Source: Branchiostoma floridae
Taxonomy: Eukaryota > Chordata > Leptocardii > Amphioxiformes > Branchiostomatidae
Direction: 5' to 3'
Assembly (NCBI RefSeq): GCF_000003815.2
Contig: NC_049995.1
Span: forward strand, 13,916,262 to 13,980,261
Length of the DNA stretch: 64,000 nt
Part shown: positions 12,401-21,010 of the stretch, one piece after another
Position numbering within the stretch: the stretch's first letter is position 1
Layout of the letters: every line of letters begins with the position of its first letter
The notes under the pieces: model-generated
Databases searched by the model: none
What the model saw: only the letters and a program-made list of their open reading frames with translations
What the model was told of the DNA's origin: nothing
Position numbers and translations under genes: made by a program

Positions 12401-14603
12401 TTGGGGGCCGCTGGTCTTGATGCAGAACTCCAGGTGAAAGGTCAAGGGCCCACGAACGATCGACGCCCGCCCTGTCCGCGCCGTCAAGACCATCTCCCCG
12501 GACGCCAGGTCGATGGCCTGCATGTGTTCGTTGGTCGCATTCCTCCCAAACTTCTGCAAGGTGTTAAAGAAGGATAATGAATGAGTTGGATTATACCATC
12601 TCAAAACCCATACAGGAGAAAAAAACTACATTTGTGATGAGTGTGGGTACCGGATGGCTCTCAAGTTCACCTTAGCTCAACATATGAACCGGTGCAATGA
12701 CCGAGTGGGTAGAGTGTTCGCCTCGCATTCGGTAGGTCGTGAGTTCGATCCCCGGCCGAGTCATACCAAAGACTTTAAAAATGGTACATGCTGCTTTCTC
12801 TGCTTATATTAGCACTCTGCAATAATGAGAAAGAGTATGGAACACACATCACTACCAGCGGACCAGCCCCCTGCTGTAGTGACTTGCACAAGTGAGAGAT
12901 GGGCGGCACCCCTAAGCATCTGCACAGATGTACGGGCATCTTTAACTTTAACAACATATGAGAACCCACACGGGGAAAAACCCTACAGGTGTGACCAGTG
13001 TGACTATTCTGCAGCAACGAAATCATCCCTTAACAGGCATCTGAGCAAACACACAGGTGAGAAACCCTAGTGAACACTTGCTCCCAAACTCCTGCAAGTA
13101 GGGAATGAAGGAAGAAATGAGTGTCATGAATGAGTCAGGTCAGCACGTACGGGATGGAAGGCAGATTCTCACCAAACGTACGTAAGTTGCAAAAATAAAC
13201 TAGTGAAAGGCATTTTTCTGTTGTTATTAAACATCATGTTACTAGAACCGGCCAGGGAGAATGGAATCTCACTTTGGGACAGTTTGAATGTCCCCAAAGA
13301 ATGTCCCCTTTGGGGACACTTTTCTAGTCTCTACCAGACTCCGGATTGCTGGAAAAATCGTAGAAATGGAACAAATAGAGGAGTAAGCCGGCCAGAGGAA
13401 TATAACCGGCCAAGGAACAGCACGCGATCCACGGATATCCGGAGTCTGGTAGAGACTACACTTTTCGGACAATAGTAGAAAAAGTTTCTTTTCAAGCCTG
13501 AACCTAGAGACAGCTCAGCTACGAACAGTTGTGTTTCCTGTTTCCGTAATAAAAAAAACCTGCTGACCCTAGCCTTTTTTTGGGTGGGTATTGGAGTCGC
13601 GTTGTTTCCAGGAAGGATTTTAGCCAGCCTGCTTCTAATTCAAGTAAAAAATGCTTGTTCCATCGAATGAAGGATACATGTAATGTAAGCCACTGATTTG
13701 CAACATTGTGCACAACATTTAAGTTTGACATTGAAAATCAAATCTTAAACATGCTTACCCTGAAGTCATCCTTACTGATGATGTTCTTCGGTGACCCGGT
13801 GTCCAGCACGAAGGTCAGCCGCTCAAACGGGCGACGATGCATGGCGATCAGAACGTCCGCACACAGATGATCCTGATGTTCGTTCTCCCCTCTGTAAACC
13901 CTGCTGACTGTAGAAAGGAACACGCAGATAAGGCTTAGGTACCAATTAATTCAGGGATCGAAATACAAGTACTTTATTCTGCATACCGGCACAGGTGCAG
14001 GTAACACTTAAAATTACCTGCACCAGACAAGACGATGAGAACGTCGGCACACAGATAACCCTGATGTTCGTTCCTCCCTCTGTAAACCCTGCTTAACAGG
14101 GCGTACAATGTACGCCTGTATGCCTACCTGGCTAAAAGCCTGCTCACAAATGTAGGTCCCGATTGGTGGAAAAAGGTGTAACAGTGATGTTCATTAGCAC
14201 CACCAAACCGACCATAGCAAATGGTGCCAAACTGTCTGCTTCTACTCGCCTCTTACATATATATTGGTTCCCATGCCGACCCTGTGAGTAACAGGTTAGA
14301 AGATGTGTCACACAGGGATATGGAACTCGAAGATTTGAAGACAAATCTTAAAAAGGAAAAGGGTGTACAGTGAGGTTCAAGCACCACCAAACCGACCATG
14401 CCTCTGAGGAAGATGTCAAAGAGACATTGAAATGTAGGCAAGACAATTACATAATGGTTGGGTAAAAGAATTTCCTTATTTCTAACATATCCTATCAAAC
14501 TTAAGAAATCATTTTCGAAAAAAAAAAAAAAGATACCCACCAGTAGCTTCCCTCTGGCGCATGTTGAAATCTTGTCTCTCCATCTCAGCGTCCATCTTTG
14601 ATT
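6262..14603 (-). CDS. Retropepsin-domain protein, nine-exon gene
   Basis: Exons read on the minus strand: 14603-14541 (ATG at 14595), 13907-13759, 12553-12280, 11801-11746, 11175-11062, 10002-9811, 9026-8481, 7158-7107, 6470-6262. All nine have AG/GT borders and the phases agree at every junction, giving about 548 codons and a TAA stop. Residues about 40-130 form a retropepsin-like aspartic protease domain: catalytic DTGS at 54-57 and the second hydrophobic motif ILGLD at 122-126, a spacing normal for single-lobed retropepsins, which work as dimers. Residues 217-270 are an Arg/Glu-rich predicted coiled coil, and 281-462 are Pro/Ala/Gly-rich. Substrate unknown. It may be a host gene derived from a retroelement protease. 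Two intron-less copies (4648-4985, 42525-42925) independently support junctions 1-2, 2-3 and 7-8. Exon 9 is the least certain exon. Confidence 0.8.
6525..6935. repeat. G-rich tandem array (tagggtgggg)n
   Basis: About 400 bp of tagggtgggg and related units on the plus strand, with an almost uninterrupted supply of GGG runs able to form quadruplexes. It lies in the minus-strand gene's intron between exons 8 and 9, so the transcript carries the C-rich version. Confidence 0.9.
7107..7158 (-). CDS. Protease-domain gene, exon 8
   Basis: 52 bp, acceptor cttgtaccatag at 7159, donor cataccgtaagt at 7106. Basic (PMRRRSPRQNRRPPAPY). The junction to exon 7 is seen already spliced in the copy at 4672-4690. 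Confidence 0.7.
7226..7390. repeat. Dispersed repeat, gaccctag family
   Basis: Contains repeated gaccctagaaaaacctg and cctttttttgggtggg. A related copy lies at 13536-13665 in another intron of the same gene. Class unknown. Confidence 0.6.
7950..8206. mobile_element. Foldback MITE with GC-rich stem, about 255 bp
   Basis: ggtgagaaccaacacgtc and gaacgtactgcgcctgcgcg at the left (7953-8000) pair with cgcacaggcgcagtacgttc and gtgacgtgctgtgagaacc at the right (8162-8203). No coding capacity. Intronic. Confidence 0.75.
8211..8459. mobile_element. MITE, GGCCACACCAATTT family
   Basis: ggccacaccaatttgatt at 8225 is inverted to aaattaaattggtgtgacc near 8409-8427. The 17-bp word ataatatatagcaaagg occurs at 8211-8227 and again at 8443-8459 as a direct repeat around the element. 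The same family is at 34521-34904. Confidence 0.7.
8481..9026 (-). CDS. Protease-domain gene, exon 7 (Pro/Ala/Gly-rich)
   Basis: 546 bp (182 codons, phase 0), acceptor ttccctctgcag at 9027, donor tggaggg/gtgagt at 8480. GC-rich, with imperfect repeats around PPGAGP and APGPA; probably disordered. All six frames are fairly open because of the base composition. The chosen frame is fixed by phase and by the neighbouring exons. Confidence 0.7.
9040..9325. repeat. 22-bp minisatellite
   Basis: About a dozen copies of aacagaacttgtcagtaacaag, some shortened. Begins 14 bases before the exon 7 acceptor (minus strand), so it lies directly in the polypyrimidine and branch region of that intron. Confidence 0.9.
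9655..9750. repeat. Short tandem repeat, three units
   Basis: Three copies of about 33 bp around cctaggccctcccctgg followed by an a/t run. Confidence 0.75.
9811..10002 (-). CDS. Protease-domain gene, exon 6 (coiled coil)
   Basis: 192 bp (64 codons, phase 0), acceptor tgtgcttcag at 10003, donor aaggag/gtaaat at 9810. About 50 residues alternating Glu, Arg and Gln (ERRQREEEERQREAHERL), a strong predicted single helix or coiled coil that could dimerise the protein. Confidence 0.8.
10455..10635. repeat. Dispersed repeat, copy 1
   Basis: Shares cttctgctatcc, tttggtgctaa and gacaacaggccct with 15530-15705 in the same order. Class unknown. Intron 5-6. Confidence 0.6.
10760..10985 (+). mobile_element. 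LINE 3' end, CR1/L2-like tail
   Basis: Ends in atcctggttaaataaagaataa, the kind of short tail common at 3' ends of CR1/L2-clade LINEs, preceded by gggctctctcagggctttgaaaaacg. No reverse transcriptase reading frame remains. Confidence 0.55.
11062..11175 (-). CDS. Protease-domain gene, exon 5
   Basis: 114 bp (38 codons, phase 0 at both ends), acceptor tttcttacag at 11176, donor aatcac/gtaagt at 11061. Acidic helix-forming segment (DEDMDAFIDALENLERQW) leading into the coiled coil. Confidence 0.75.
11418..11619. mobile_element. MITE, agagggtctgcatg ends
   Basis: Terminal inverted repeats agagggtctgcatg (11418) and catgcagaccctct (11606-11619) enclose about 170 bp with internal cgtaattcgtag repeats. 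A related end occurs near 15975. Confidence 0.7.
11746..11801 (-). CDS. Protease-domain gene, exon 4
   Basis: 56 bp, acceptor tttgcctgcag at 11802, donor atgcgg/gtaagt at 11745. Codes for DYLRGRDPLLAEVVLSMR after the split Pro codon. Follows the protease fold; no motif. Confidence 0.75.
11901..12265. mobile_element. hAT-like MITE with perfect 8-bp target duplication
   Basis: Ends cagggttgtagccagc and gctggctacaaccctg. The target duplication acttagat is at 11893-11900 and 12266-12273. An 8-bp duplication and CAGGG ends fit the hAT superfamily. The right duplication touches the splice donor of exon 3 (GTAAGT, plus strand 12274-12279). A partial relative lies at 50742-50775. Confidence 0.85.
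12280..12553 (-). CDS. Protease-domain gene, exon 3 (ILGLD motif)
   Basis: 274 bp, acceptor acaccttgcag at 12554, donor atc/gtaagt at 12279. It contains PILGLDACLSMG, the conserved hydrophobic-Gly segment packing behind the retropepsin active site. A hAT-like MITE lies just beyond the donor. Confidence 0.8.
12597..13070 (+). pseudogene. C2H2 zinc-finger gene fragment split by a SINE
   Basis: 12597-12688 codes for one finger (YICDECGYRMALKFTLAQH). 12952-13070 continues with RTHTGEKPYRCDQCDYSAA and a last finger, then TAG at 13068. Between them a 264-bp SINE is inserted in the codons after the second zinc-binding histidine. The ending (linker, then stop) and the CGYR/CDYS finger types match the intact gene at 21400, so this is probably a truncated duplicate of that family, lying in an intron of the minus-strand protease-domain gene. 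Confidence 0.8.
12688..12951 (+). mobile_element. tRNA-derived SINE, full length
   Basis: The head resembles a tRNA gene: gaccgagtgggtagagtg (A-box region) and gagttcgatccccgg (B box, 12741). The body has gctgctttctctgctta and catcactaccagcggacc; the tail is tttaactttaa. The target duplication caacatatga is at 12678-12687 and 12952-12961. Headless relatives are at 24965-25100, 26490-26690, 33430-33640 and 54155-54350. Confidence 0.9.
13325..13458. mobile_element. MITE, TAGTCTCTACC ends, 8-bp duplication
   Basis: Perfect 21-bp terminal inverted repeats (tagtctctaccagactccgg at 13325, complement ending at 13458). The 8-bp target duplication cacttttc is at 13317-13324 and 13459-13466. Internal ccggccagaggaatataacc resembles the related element at 23922-24088. 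Confidence 0.9.
13536..13665. repeat. Dispersed repeat, gaccctag family, copy 2
   Basis: Shares cctgctgaccctagcc and tttttttgggtgggta with 7226-7390, in the same orientation. Confidence 0.6.
13759..13907 (-). CDS. Protease-domain gene, exon 2 (catalytic DTGS)
   Basis: 149 bp, acceptor ctttctacag at 13908, donor acttcagg/gtaagc at 13758. It codes for the catalytic loop FVLDTGSPKNIIS, which has the DTG[ST] signature of retropepsins. Its first 60 bp are duplicated at 14029-14093. Confidence 0.8.
14029..14093 (-). pseudogene. Partial duplicate of exon 2
   Basis: About 60 bp (tgatgttcgttcctccctct, gtaaaccctgct, cacacagataaccctg) copies the 5' part of exon 2 at 13845-13907. The copy ends before the DTGS codons. 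The base before its agcagggtttacag is no longer an acceptor of the same form. Confidence 0.75.
14541..14603 (-). CDS. Protease-domain gene, exon 1 (start codon)
   Basis: Acceptor tattttacag ends at 14604, then eight bases of 5' UTR and ATG at 14595. It codes for 18 residues rich in Met, Glu and Arg, plus one base. Donor ctactg/gtgggt at 14540. Because an acceptor precedes the ATG, a non-coding exon must lie upstream, probably at 18550. A second in-frame ATG follows 11 codons later. Confidence 0.7.
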
Positions 14604-14682
14604 CTGTAAAATATTGTCAACATTATTCAGTAATATGACAATACGTCATCATCAGTCCCTTAGCTTGTAAATCAGCCATGGG

Positions 14683-15019
14683 CAGGGTTGGACAAGACCA
14701 CTAGCCCTATTGTCCAGGGCAAGTGAAAGTGCCGATCGGGCAAGTGCATGACCTACACCACTTGCCCGATCGGGCAAGTAAGATTTTTTCCATTGAGTGA
14801 GATTTTGATATACTTTTTACTTTTTACAGTCATGACATCAAGCAATGGTCAATTTAGACAAATAGAGGCAATATTAAGAATTCCATTGCTGGAAGTGAAA
14901 ATGCATATAAAAGGGACATTTGAATTTTGGGCGAGTGACAAATTGGTACGGGCAAGAAAGTTTTTAATAAGTGCTTGCCCGATAGGACCAGTGAATTTTA
15001 GAAAACTTGTCCAACCCTG
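14683..15019. mobile_element. hAT-like MITE, cagggttggacaag ends
   Basis: Terminal repeats cagggttggacaag (14683) and cttgtccaaccctg (ending 15019), with internal cttgcccgatcgggcaag palindromes. Flanks share catggg but no perfect 8-bp duplication. Confidence 0.8.
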
Positions 15020-15048
15020 CATGGGGCCAGCATAACTATCATCATGAT

Positions 15049-15480
15049 CAGGGCTGGGCTATTAGTACAGCGTACCGGTACAAAACCGTTTTTTCTTATT
15101 GGACCAGTCCAGAAAAACCGGACCTGAAAAAAAATAGGTGGACCGGATGTTGGACCGATTAGAAAATTAACAGATTATTTTATCAGGCATTCACACGTTT
15201 TGGCGCTTGCAGGTGGAAGAAAATAACAAGAGTGCAGTAGAGTAGAGTTCATAGTAATTAATATACCATATTTTACAGCCAATCGCACAAGTGCAGATAG
15301 TGTTGTAGGATTTTAAAACGCCAGTGTAAGTCTAATACTCCACAAAACAGATTTCTTTGTAGTGAAATGGACCATTGGTATGAGTCATACTGAATCAGAT
15401 CCAGGTTCAGGTCCGGACCTGTACCTGATCCTCTGGATCTGAACTGGACCTGAATTTTCTGTACCGGTACCCACCCCTAG
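15049..15480. mobile_element. hAT-like MITE, GTACCGGTAC family, full copy
   Basis: Left end cagggctgggct then gtaccggtac; right end gtaccggtacccacccctag. Flanks atcatgat and tcatgaat suggest an aged 8-bp duplication. Internal ggacctgaactggacctg words. Partial relatives: 2215-2275, 24300-24455, 24720-24960, 29318-29425, 45060-45246. Confidence 0.8.
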
Positions 15481-15529
15481 TCATGAATGCTGAATCAATG
15501 GGCAGATGTTCCCTTATCTCCTCTCCATG

Positions 15530-15705
15530 GTTAGCCTGGCCCGGTACCATCTGAGTACTAGTAGAAATTTGCTCCTATGTTCTCTTCTGCTACCCTTCTA
15601 GGGAACTGTATATTCAAACCGTTTGGTGCTAATGTTAGTTAATGATTGATTGAATGAAGGAATGGGTTCTAGAGCACTAATATGTTTAAGGACAACAGGC
15701 CCTTC
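15530..15705. repeat. Dispersed repeat, copy 2
   Basis: Same ordered words as 10455-10635 (cttctgctaccc, tttggtgctaa, ggttctagagc, gacaacaggccct). 15706-16260 beyond it shows nothing recognisable except a (gtga)n run near 16140. Confidence 0.6.
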
Positions 15706-16265
15706 TTATACAGTAATACTATTACACATATTTCAAAATCTAATCTATTTATAAATGTGCAACATTTACTTGTGCATCAACATTTCATTCGACAATGCAA
15801 AGCTGAAATGCAATTTTTTGTCCTTATGGGCCTTGGTGCCTGACAATCAACTATTGATTGATTGTACATGACATTGGTTTATTGTTTATTGTTCATTGAC
15901 TCCATTATTGGTATTTCTAATTGTTGAACAGTAGTTCGATTAGGAAGGGTGATAACATGGTTATCCTTACAAAAGGGTCTGCATGCCCTTTTCCATTTAG
16001 TGTAGTGAGCTATTTCAATTCATCGTTAATCATTGCCAGCCCCCTGTAGCTAATGCAACATTATCGTTTAATCGCTATATTGTTCGCGTTATTGGTCCAC
16101 GCTTTTTTCCTGGGTTTGTGGTTATGGGCTACAGACTGCAGTGAGTGAGTGAGTGATACCCCTGGAACACCCTACATTGCGAACACCTTTAGTAGCGACG
16201 GTGCTTGCATGTCTGCTCAAGACGTTTTCTGTGTCATTTGATAATTTGGTACATGTACCTGGTAA

Positions 16266-16458
16266 ATACTGTAAAATTGCATTTAAGCTCGCAGGGATTT
16301 ACTTTCGTTTTAAGTTCGGGGTAGCGCCTTAGACTGTTAGGTCACATACTTTAATGGGGAAATGTTCGCGGTGGTTTTAAGTTTGCAGTTAAGTGGCCAC
16401 CGCGAAAACCGAAAAAAGCATAAAGCTTAGCCACAAACATTTCTGCATTTACAGTAGT
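16266..16458. mobile_element. MITE, TACTGTAAA...CGCGAA family
   Basis: Ends tactgtaaaattgcattta and aacatttctgcatttacagta, with internal cgcggtgg and ccaccgcgaaaacc. The same family is at 57749-57962 (best preserved) and 56888-57066. Confidence 0.75.
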
Positions 16459-16469
16459 TGACCAAAAAA

Positions 16470-17880
16470 GGTCCAGGGATGTGATCCTAAGTTTTATTGA
16501 CATGAGTTCCACAGTGTTCAATACATGACTTAATCCATGGAATTAATTCGAAAGGCTCCTACACAGTAAGTTTGGGACCTATCACAAATACTAAGTGTAA
16601 GAGGAAGACTCAGTGAACGCAGAGACAGTTAACAGATTCATCAAAACAAAGTTGAATTTGCACTGGCATTGTGAGTGAAAGGAGGGTGACTTTACAGGCG
16701 ACGTGCCTACTTCACCTGCGACTCTTCATGTACTATTCATCAGGTAAGAGTTTCTATCCGGCAATTTTTCCATTCCACCCTCCCGACCCAATGATTTTCT
16801 AGCTACAATTCGGAATCCGAGACGCAACAAATCTGACCGGAGTGCCCTAAAGTCTAGCCTAAATGTTGATATACTTATCTTAGCATTGCTGGGGTCAAAA
16901 CCTGTCCGAAAACCACCCAACAAACTCCCAAACGCAACATCCTGAAGTTCGCGAGACATTCAGGTCAAAGGTTAAAGTTGAAGGCTGTTGACCTTTACCC
17001 ACAATGCATCAGGACTGCACATGCGCACTTGTAGGTATGAAATGTCCGCGCTCTTCAAAACGGCACGTTTTACGGTCGTGTAGAGCCGTTACGTGGTAAG
17101 TCACTGCGGTAAAATGTAGCGACTTAACAAACGTTTTCACGAACGTTTCCTCAAAGAAGCAATTGAGGTTCAGATCTTTTTTTTTTTTATTATTATTCAA
17201 TAGCGGGACTTATTACCATGCGGCATAATCAAATAGTTACATGTATCTCTTCCATGCTTTCTATACCAATGTTCGCCACTTTGTCAACGGTCGTTGCCTT
17301 GCGAGGACGTCATTTGGAAGAAGATGAGTTTCTCATTGTTGTTTGACTTGTTCCTACATCACTGTATATGTTTGTTACATCATACTATTAACGATTGTTG
17401 GCGATTGGAACCGGCTACCTAGCCGATCGACACAATTTTCAAAATCGCCGCCATATCACTGATCGGTCGGTAGAGTATCATTCCATAGTTTTGGGGGCTG
17501 ACAAGAAGCAAACCCGCAAATAAAGCAATGGTTCAAATACAAATATGCGACAGTATCCGAAGTTGATAAATTGTTTGTTTGTGCCTTTATTTAAACTCGA
17601 ATAGGCCATCGGGCCGATTTTCGTGGAGGTCGAGCAAATAGTAAAAAAAGGCCATCAATTCGTGTCCATAAGTCTAAATCCTAACCCCTTATATAAAAAC
17701 GGAGCCCGAAAAATTACGAGGCGAACAGCTGGGCGTGCTAATACGCTCAGTGACGGAATGTGCTCATATACATAAAAAGGTGACGGCCATTTTGTAAGGC
17801 GACACCCGTTTACGAAACGGAATTCGACACTGGCTGCTGAAGACGATCGAAATATCAAAATCCCCGTAATAGAACATAGT
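16470..17880. other. Long 5' intron of the minus-strand gene, no clear content
   Basis: No exon could be joined here. A 77-codon minus frame starting at 16959 (MSRELQDVAFGS) has an ordinary start context but no splice donor fitting exon 1, so it is not called. Confidence 0.4.
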
Positions 17881-17884
17881 ATTA

Positions 17885-18390
17885 TCGACAGAACATAAAC
17901 AAGATAAGGATTCAACATACAACGAATAACTAATGTTAAAGCCGGTGTGTTACACCGAAGAGCTGTTCATGATACCGGCTTATAACCGATCGAGGTACGA
18001 TGTCGGGAAGAAACTTGTGCGCAATTTTCTATCGAACTAATGTATTTTTATAAAAATCATCGACACAACGTGAACAAAATAACCATTTAACAACGGAGAA
18101 ATAATGTGAAAGCCGGTGTGTTACACCGTGGAGCGGTTATAATTATACCGGCTTATACGGATATAGGAACACCATGCTGGGGAGAAATCTACGCCATTTT
18201 CGGTATTAGTTAGTACATATAGCCGGCATAACCACAGCGTGAACAAAATTATCCTTGAACAACGACATGATAACGTTTAGCAGGTTTGTTACAAAGAAGA
18301 GTGGTCATACCGACTCATGATGCTGACAAAGATTAAAAGTTGCGTGAAGAATATGCGCCATTGTGTCTATCAAATTGAATGTCTATTTCA
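17885..18390. repeat. About 170-bp tandem repeat, three diverged copies
   Basis: The landmark aagccggtgtgttacaccg at 17939 recurs at 18110 and, degraded, at 18279 (spacings 171 and 168). Each copy has cgtgaacaaaat and an inverted ccggt...accgg pair. Ends about 160 bp from the presumed first exon of the minus gene. Confidence 0.75.
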
Positions 18391-18549
18391 CCAATCTACT
18401 GATATATTGAGGCCGGATTTTCAGATACCCATCTTATGAAACTTCGGGTAAAATTCGCTGCTACAGAGTTTATAAGCAGTATTTTCGTAGAAGAAGATAT
18501 CCTCTGTGCAACACGTTAACATCTAGCGAGATCCTAAATCATAACCTAC

Positions 18550-18650
18550 CTTCGTCGCTCCTTGGTCAAACTGACGACGTGTGCAGTGCTATTGCGCAAG
18601 CGTGAGGATCGTTAGAGCTTTATGGGAAATTCCTTACGAGTTTTGTCTAG
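18550..18650 (-). promoter_or_regulatory. Likely 5' UTR exon and promoter of the protease-domain gene
   Basis: Minus strand gcgacgaag/gtaggt is a strong donor at 18549, and an acceptor with no upstream coding precedes exon 1 at 14604. The region has ttgcgcaagcg, similar to an NRF1-type site, and lacks a TATA box. The transcription start is not resolved. Confidence 0.45.
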
Positions 18651-18892
18651 ATCCTTTAAAGATACAGGAGACAAGTGTCCTATCTAATCTTCAATGGGAT
18701 ACAAAAATGTTCCAATGAAAACGCCAAGAAAAGTCTACGATACAAGCAAAGTTATTCATATATTTTGTAAGACTCTTTCAGATTATAAGATTATAATCCA
18801 CTGATCCCACAGGTGTTGAATGGATGGAACAACAGGTGGTTGAATCAAAGAACAGAGGTAAAGATACCTACATGGCCTTGTGGGTATTTCAT

Positions 18893-19400
18893 AAGGCCAC
18901 AGCAAGTAAATTTTATGGATGACATCAGCGCGCGCATTAATTTTCGCCTGATTTCAAAAGAAAAAACAGGATTTTTTTCTTCTGCAGGAATAATCAACAT
19001 GGCGATAAAGTACCAAAATGAGCAAATATATTGTGTTGTAGCCTAATAATTGTACTTGTAGAAGTGACACTTGTGAGGTACCAAGAACTGTAGTCGTAGA
19101 AATGAAACTTATTGGATAGTTGTAAAAGTGACACCAATATGGAAGCCACGAGTGTGGTTTGTTGGTGATGCCAATCTACCACACAAGTGTCACTTTTACC
19201 ACACCAGTACATGTCTTAAATACAGGAATGAATGCCTTGTTGGCTCTGGTACCATGTTTTGTCCCTTAAATTCTTTTTTACAACAGTCATCACAACTTTA
19301 TGGTGCCTATTTTTGAAAATGTAGCCATCTTGTTTTGTTTTTTTACCCATCTTTTTTTCTGCAGAGGATGTCATCCATAAAATTTACTTGCTGTGGCCTA
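18893..19400. mobile_element. Nonautonomous DNA transposon, 34-bp ends
   Basis: aaggccacagcaagtaaatt continuing to 18926 is inverted at 19367-19400 (ending gctgtggcct). An inner stem (aagtgacacttgtgagg near 19060; cacacaagtgtcacttt near 19180) nests inside. Outer ends resemble the GGCCACACCAATTT family. The short frames inside have no domain. Confidence 0.8.
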
Positions 19401-20103
19401 AATGGCGAAACAGACAATCCACACGACCAGCTACAAAAACACGGAGACCGGCAACGAAAAAAAGTCACCAGACTCACGGCAAATCCAAGGGAAAACAGTT
19501 AGTGAGGAGTATATAAGAGGGGAAAAAACGTATTGTTATTACATAGCAGTTGAGAACGGCCCACAATTGATACCGACCCCAAAACTCTAATGGCAGCTGT
19601 GTGGGGTTACGGTGGAAAGCAATCCTAATACAGTAGATTGTGTCAAATTTTTTCTATTTGAGCACCAGACATTTTGTGAAAGCTGTTGTCTCTATAAATA
19701 TTTTCATCTCTGTGGTGCATTTCCGTGCATTGCTTAGACGAGAGTCAGCTGGTAAAAACTGCGCCTGTGCTTTTAACATCACTCACCCTCTTGTAGTTTG
19801 TTGTAAACTGTCCGTCTTGAATATTTTGTATGTAGTTTTTTATTCGTCAAGTTGGCAGGAGTGTATTTGAGGAAGTGCAGCAAACAAGTAAACTTTTCTG
19901 AGTAGCTTGACACATGTTTTCTTTCTGTCTTTCTTCTTCTCTTTTATGCGTTTTGAAAAGTTGGGCAACTAGCAACTAGTATACTTTCTGTGTTAATGTT
20001 TTCATAGACGTTACTGGCACTATGTATAACCCACAAATAATAATTAACTACCGTGTTATATATTAGATAATTTGTAGTCAATTATTTTTACAGACGTTCT
20101 CTC

Positions 20104-20213
20104 AAAGATCGTAGCTCCCAACCCCGTTTTTTTCCTCATAAATTTGTTATGTATCAGATAGATTTTAATACTTAAAAAAAGTCCCAAAGCGGGGTTTGGA
20201 AGCTACGATCTTT
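20104..20213. mobile_element. 110-bp palindromic element
   Basis: aaagatcgtagctcccaacc at 20104 pairs with ggtttggaagctacgatcttt ending at 20213. No coding capacity. Confidence 0.75.
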
Positions 20214-20289
20214 GGTTGTCAAGACATGCAAACCACGAAAACATTAAAAAAATATAATTAATTAGATGTCCAACCAAAGAAAGGTTTCT

Positions 20290-20484
20290 TCACTTGACGT
20301 CATTTGGGAACGCCTTGTCCTGACGAGGACATTTACATATAGTTCATTTCAGCACCTGAACCTAAAGCGAATGCTGGGTTCTTCGACGCCATTTTGTAGC
20401 TATTGACTTGTTCGCTTATTTTGTCACAGCATATTCGCTTTTGGCATTTCATCCCTACAGGCTTACTAGTACTACAACACCAGG
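20290..20484 (+). promoter_or_regulatory. Promoter and 5' UTR exon of the zinc-finger gene
   Basis: A full CRE palindrome TGACGTCA at 20295-20302 lies about 90 bp before a YY1-type GCCATTTTG at 20388-20396, a motif often at start sites of TATA-less genes. The donor acaccag/gtaact after 20483 would join to the acceptor at 21399. Inferred, no transcript seen. Confidence 0.45.
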
Positions 20485-20875
20485 TAACTTACGTTACATT
20501 ACGCCCTAGGGCGGGTTCTTATAGCGTTGTTGAGCGTAGTTTGTTCATTTATTGTGTAGAAATGTGCTTTATCGATAGATTTCCTGGAGTGACTTTCTTC
20601 TGATAGCTTTGACCAATTGTCGGTTTTGGTATGCAAGTTTTAGCTCTGACAAGTTATTCGTCACTACTAAATTCTACATCTGCCAAACTAGCAGTTACTC
20701 CAGCAACTCCGATATGATTCTGGAAACACCCAAACGTTTCACGTGGCATCCTCTATCCATATTCTTGGTCCGTGACACTATAAGAGCTTGTGAAACAGCA
20801 GGTTTTACCATAACTATGAATTGATATGTAAAGGAGGCGAAAATAAAGTTTACTATAATGATAGACAGTCCAATG

Positions 20876-21010
20876 CAGGCTTGTCATTGACGTCATACTA
20901 GTTATGATTTGAGTCCTCCGACGGCCATGTTGGGGGGTAGCATATTTGTGTAGTTAAAAGACGTACACTGTAATCCAACATGGCGGAGATGACGTCAAAT
21001 GAAAAGCCTG
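20876..21010. mobile_element. Palindromic MITE carrying CRE sites
   Basis: caggcttgtcattgacgtca at 20876 is inverted at 20989-21010 (atgacgtcaaatgaaaagcc). ggccatgttgg and ccaacatggcgg form an inner pair. Each arm holds a TGACGTCA-type site, so it brings CREB/ATF-like sites into the first intron of the zinc-finger gene. Confidence 0.75.

Noticed and set aside
12693..12765. Functional tRNA gene
   Set aside because: The A and B boxes belong to the head of a SINE with a body, tail and target duplication; a proper acceptor stem is not formed.
16726..16959. Minus-strand 77-codon frame (MSRELQDVAF) as first coding exon
   Set aside because: No donor within it joins to exon 1 in phase, and exon 1 has its own ATG after an acceptor.
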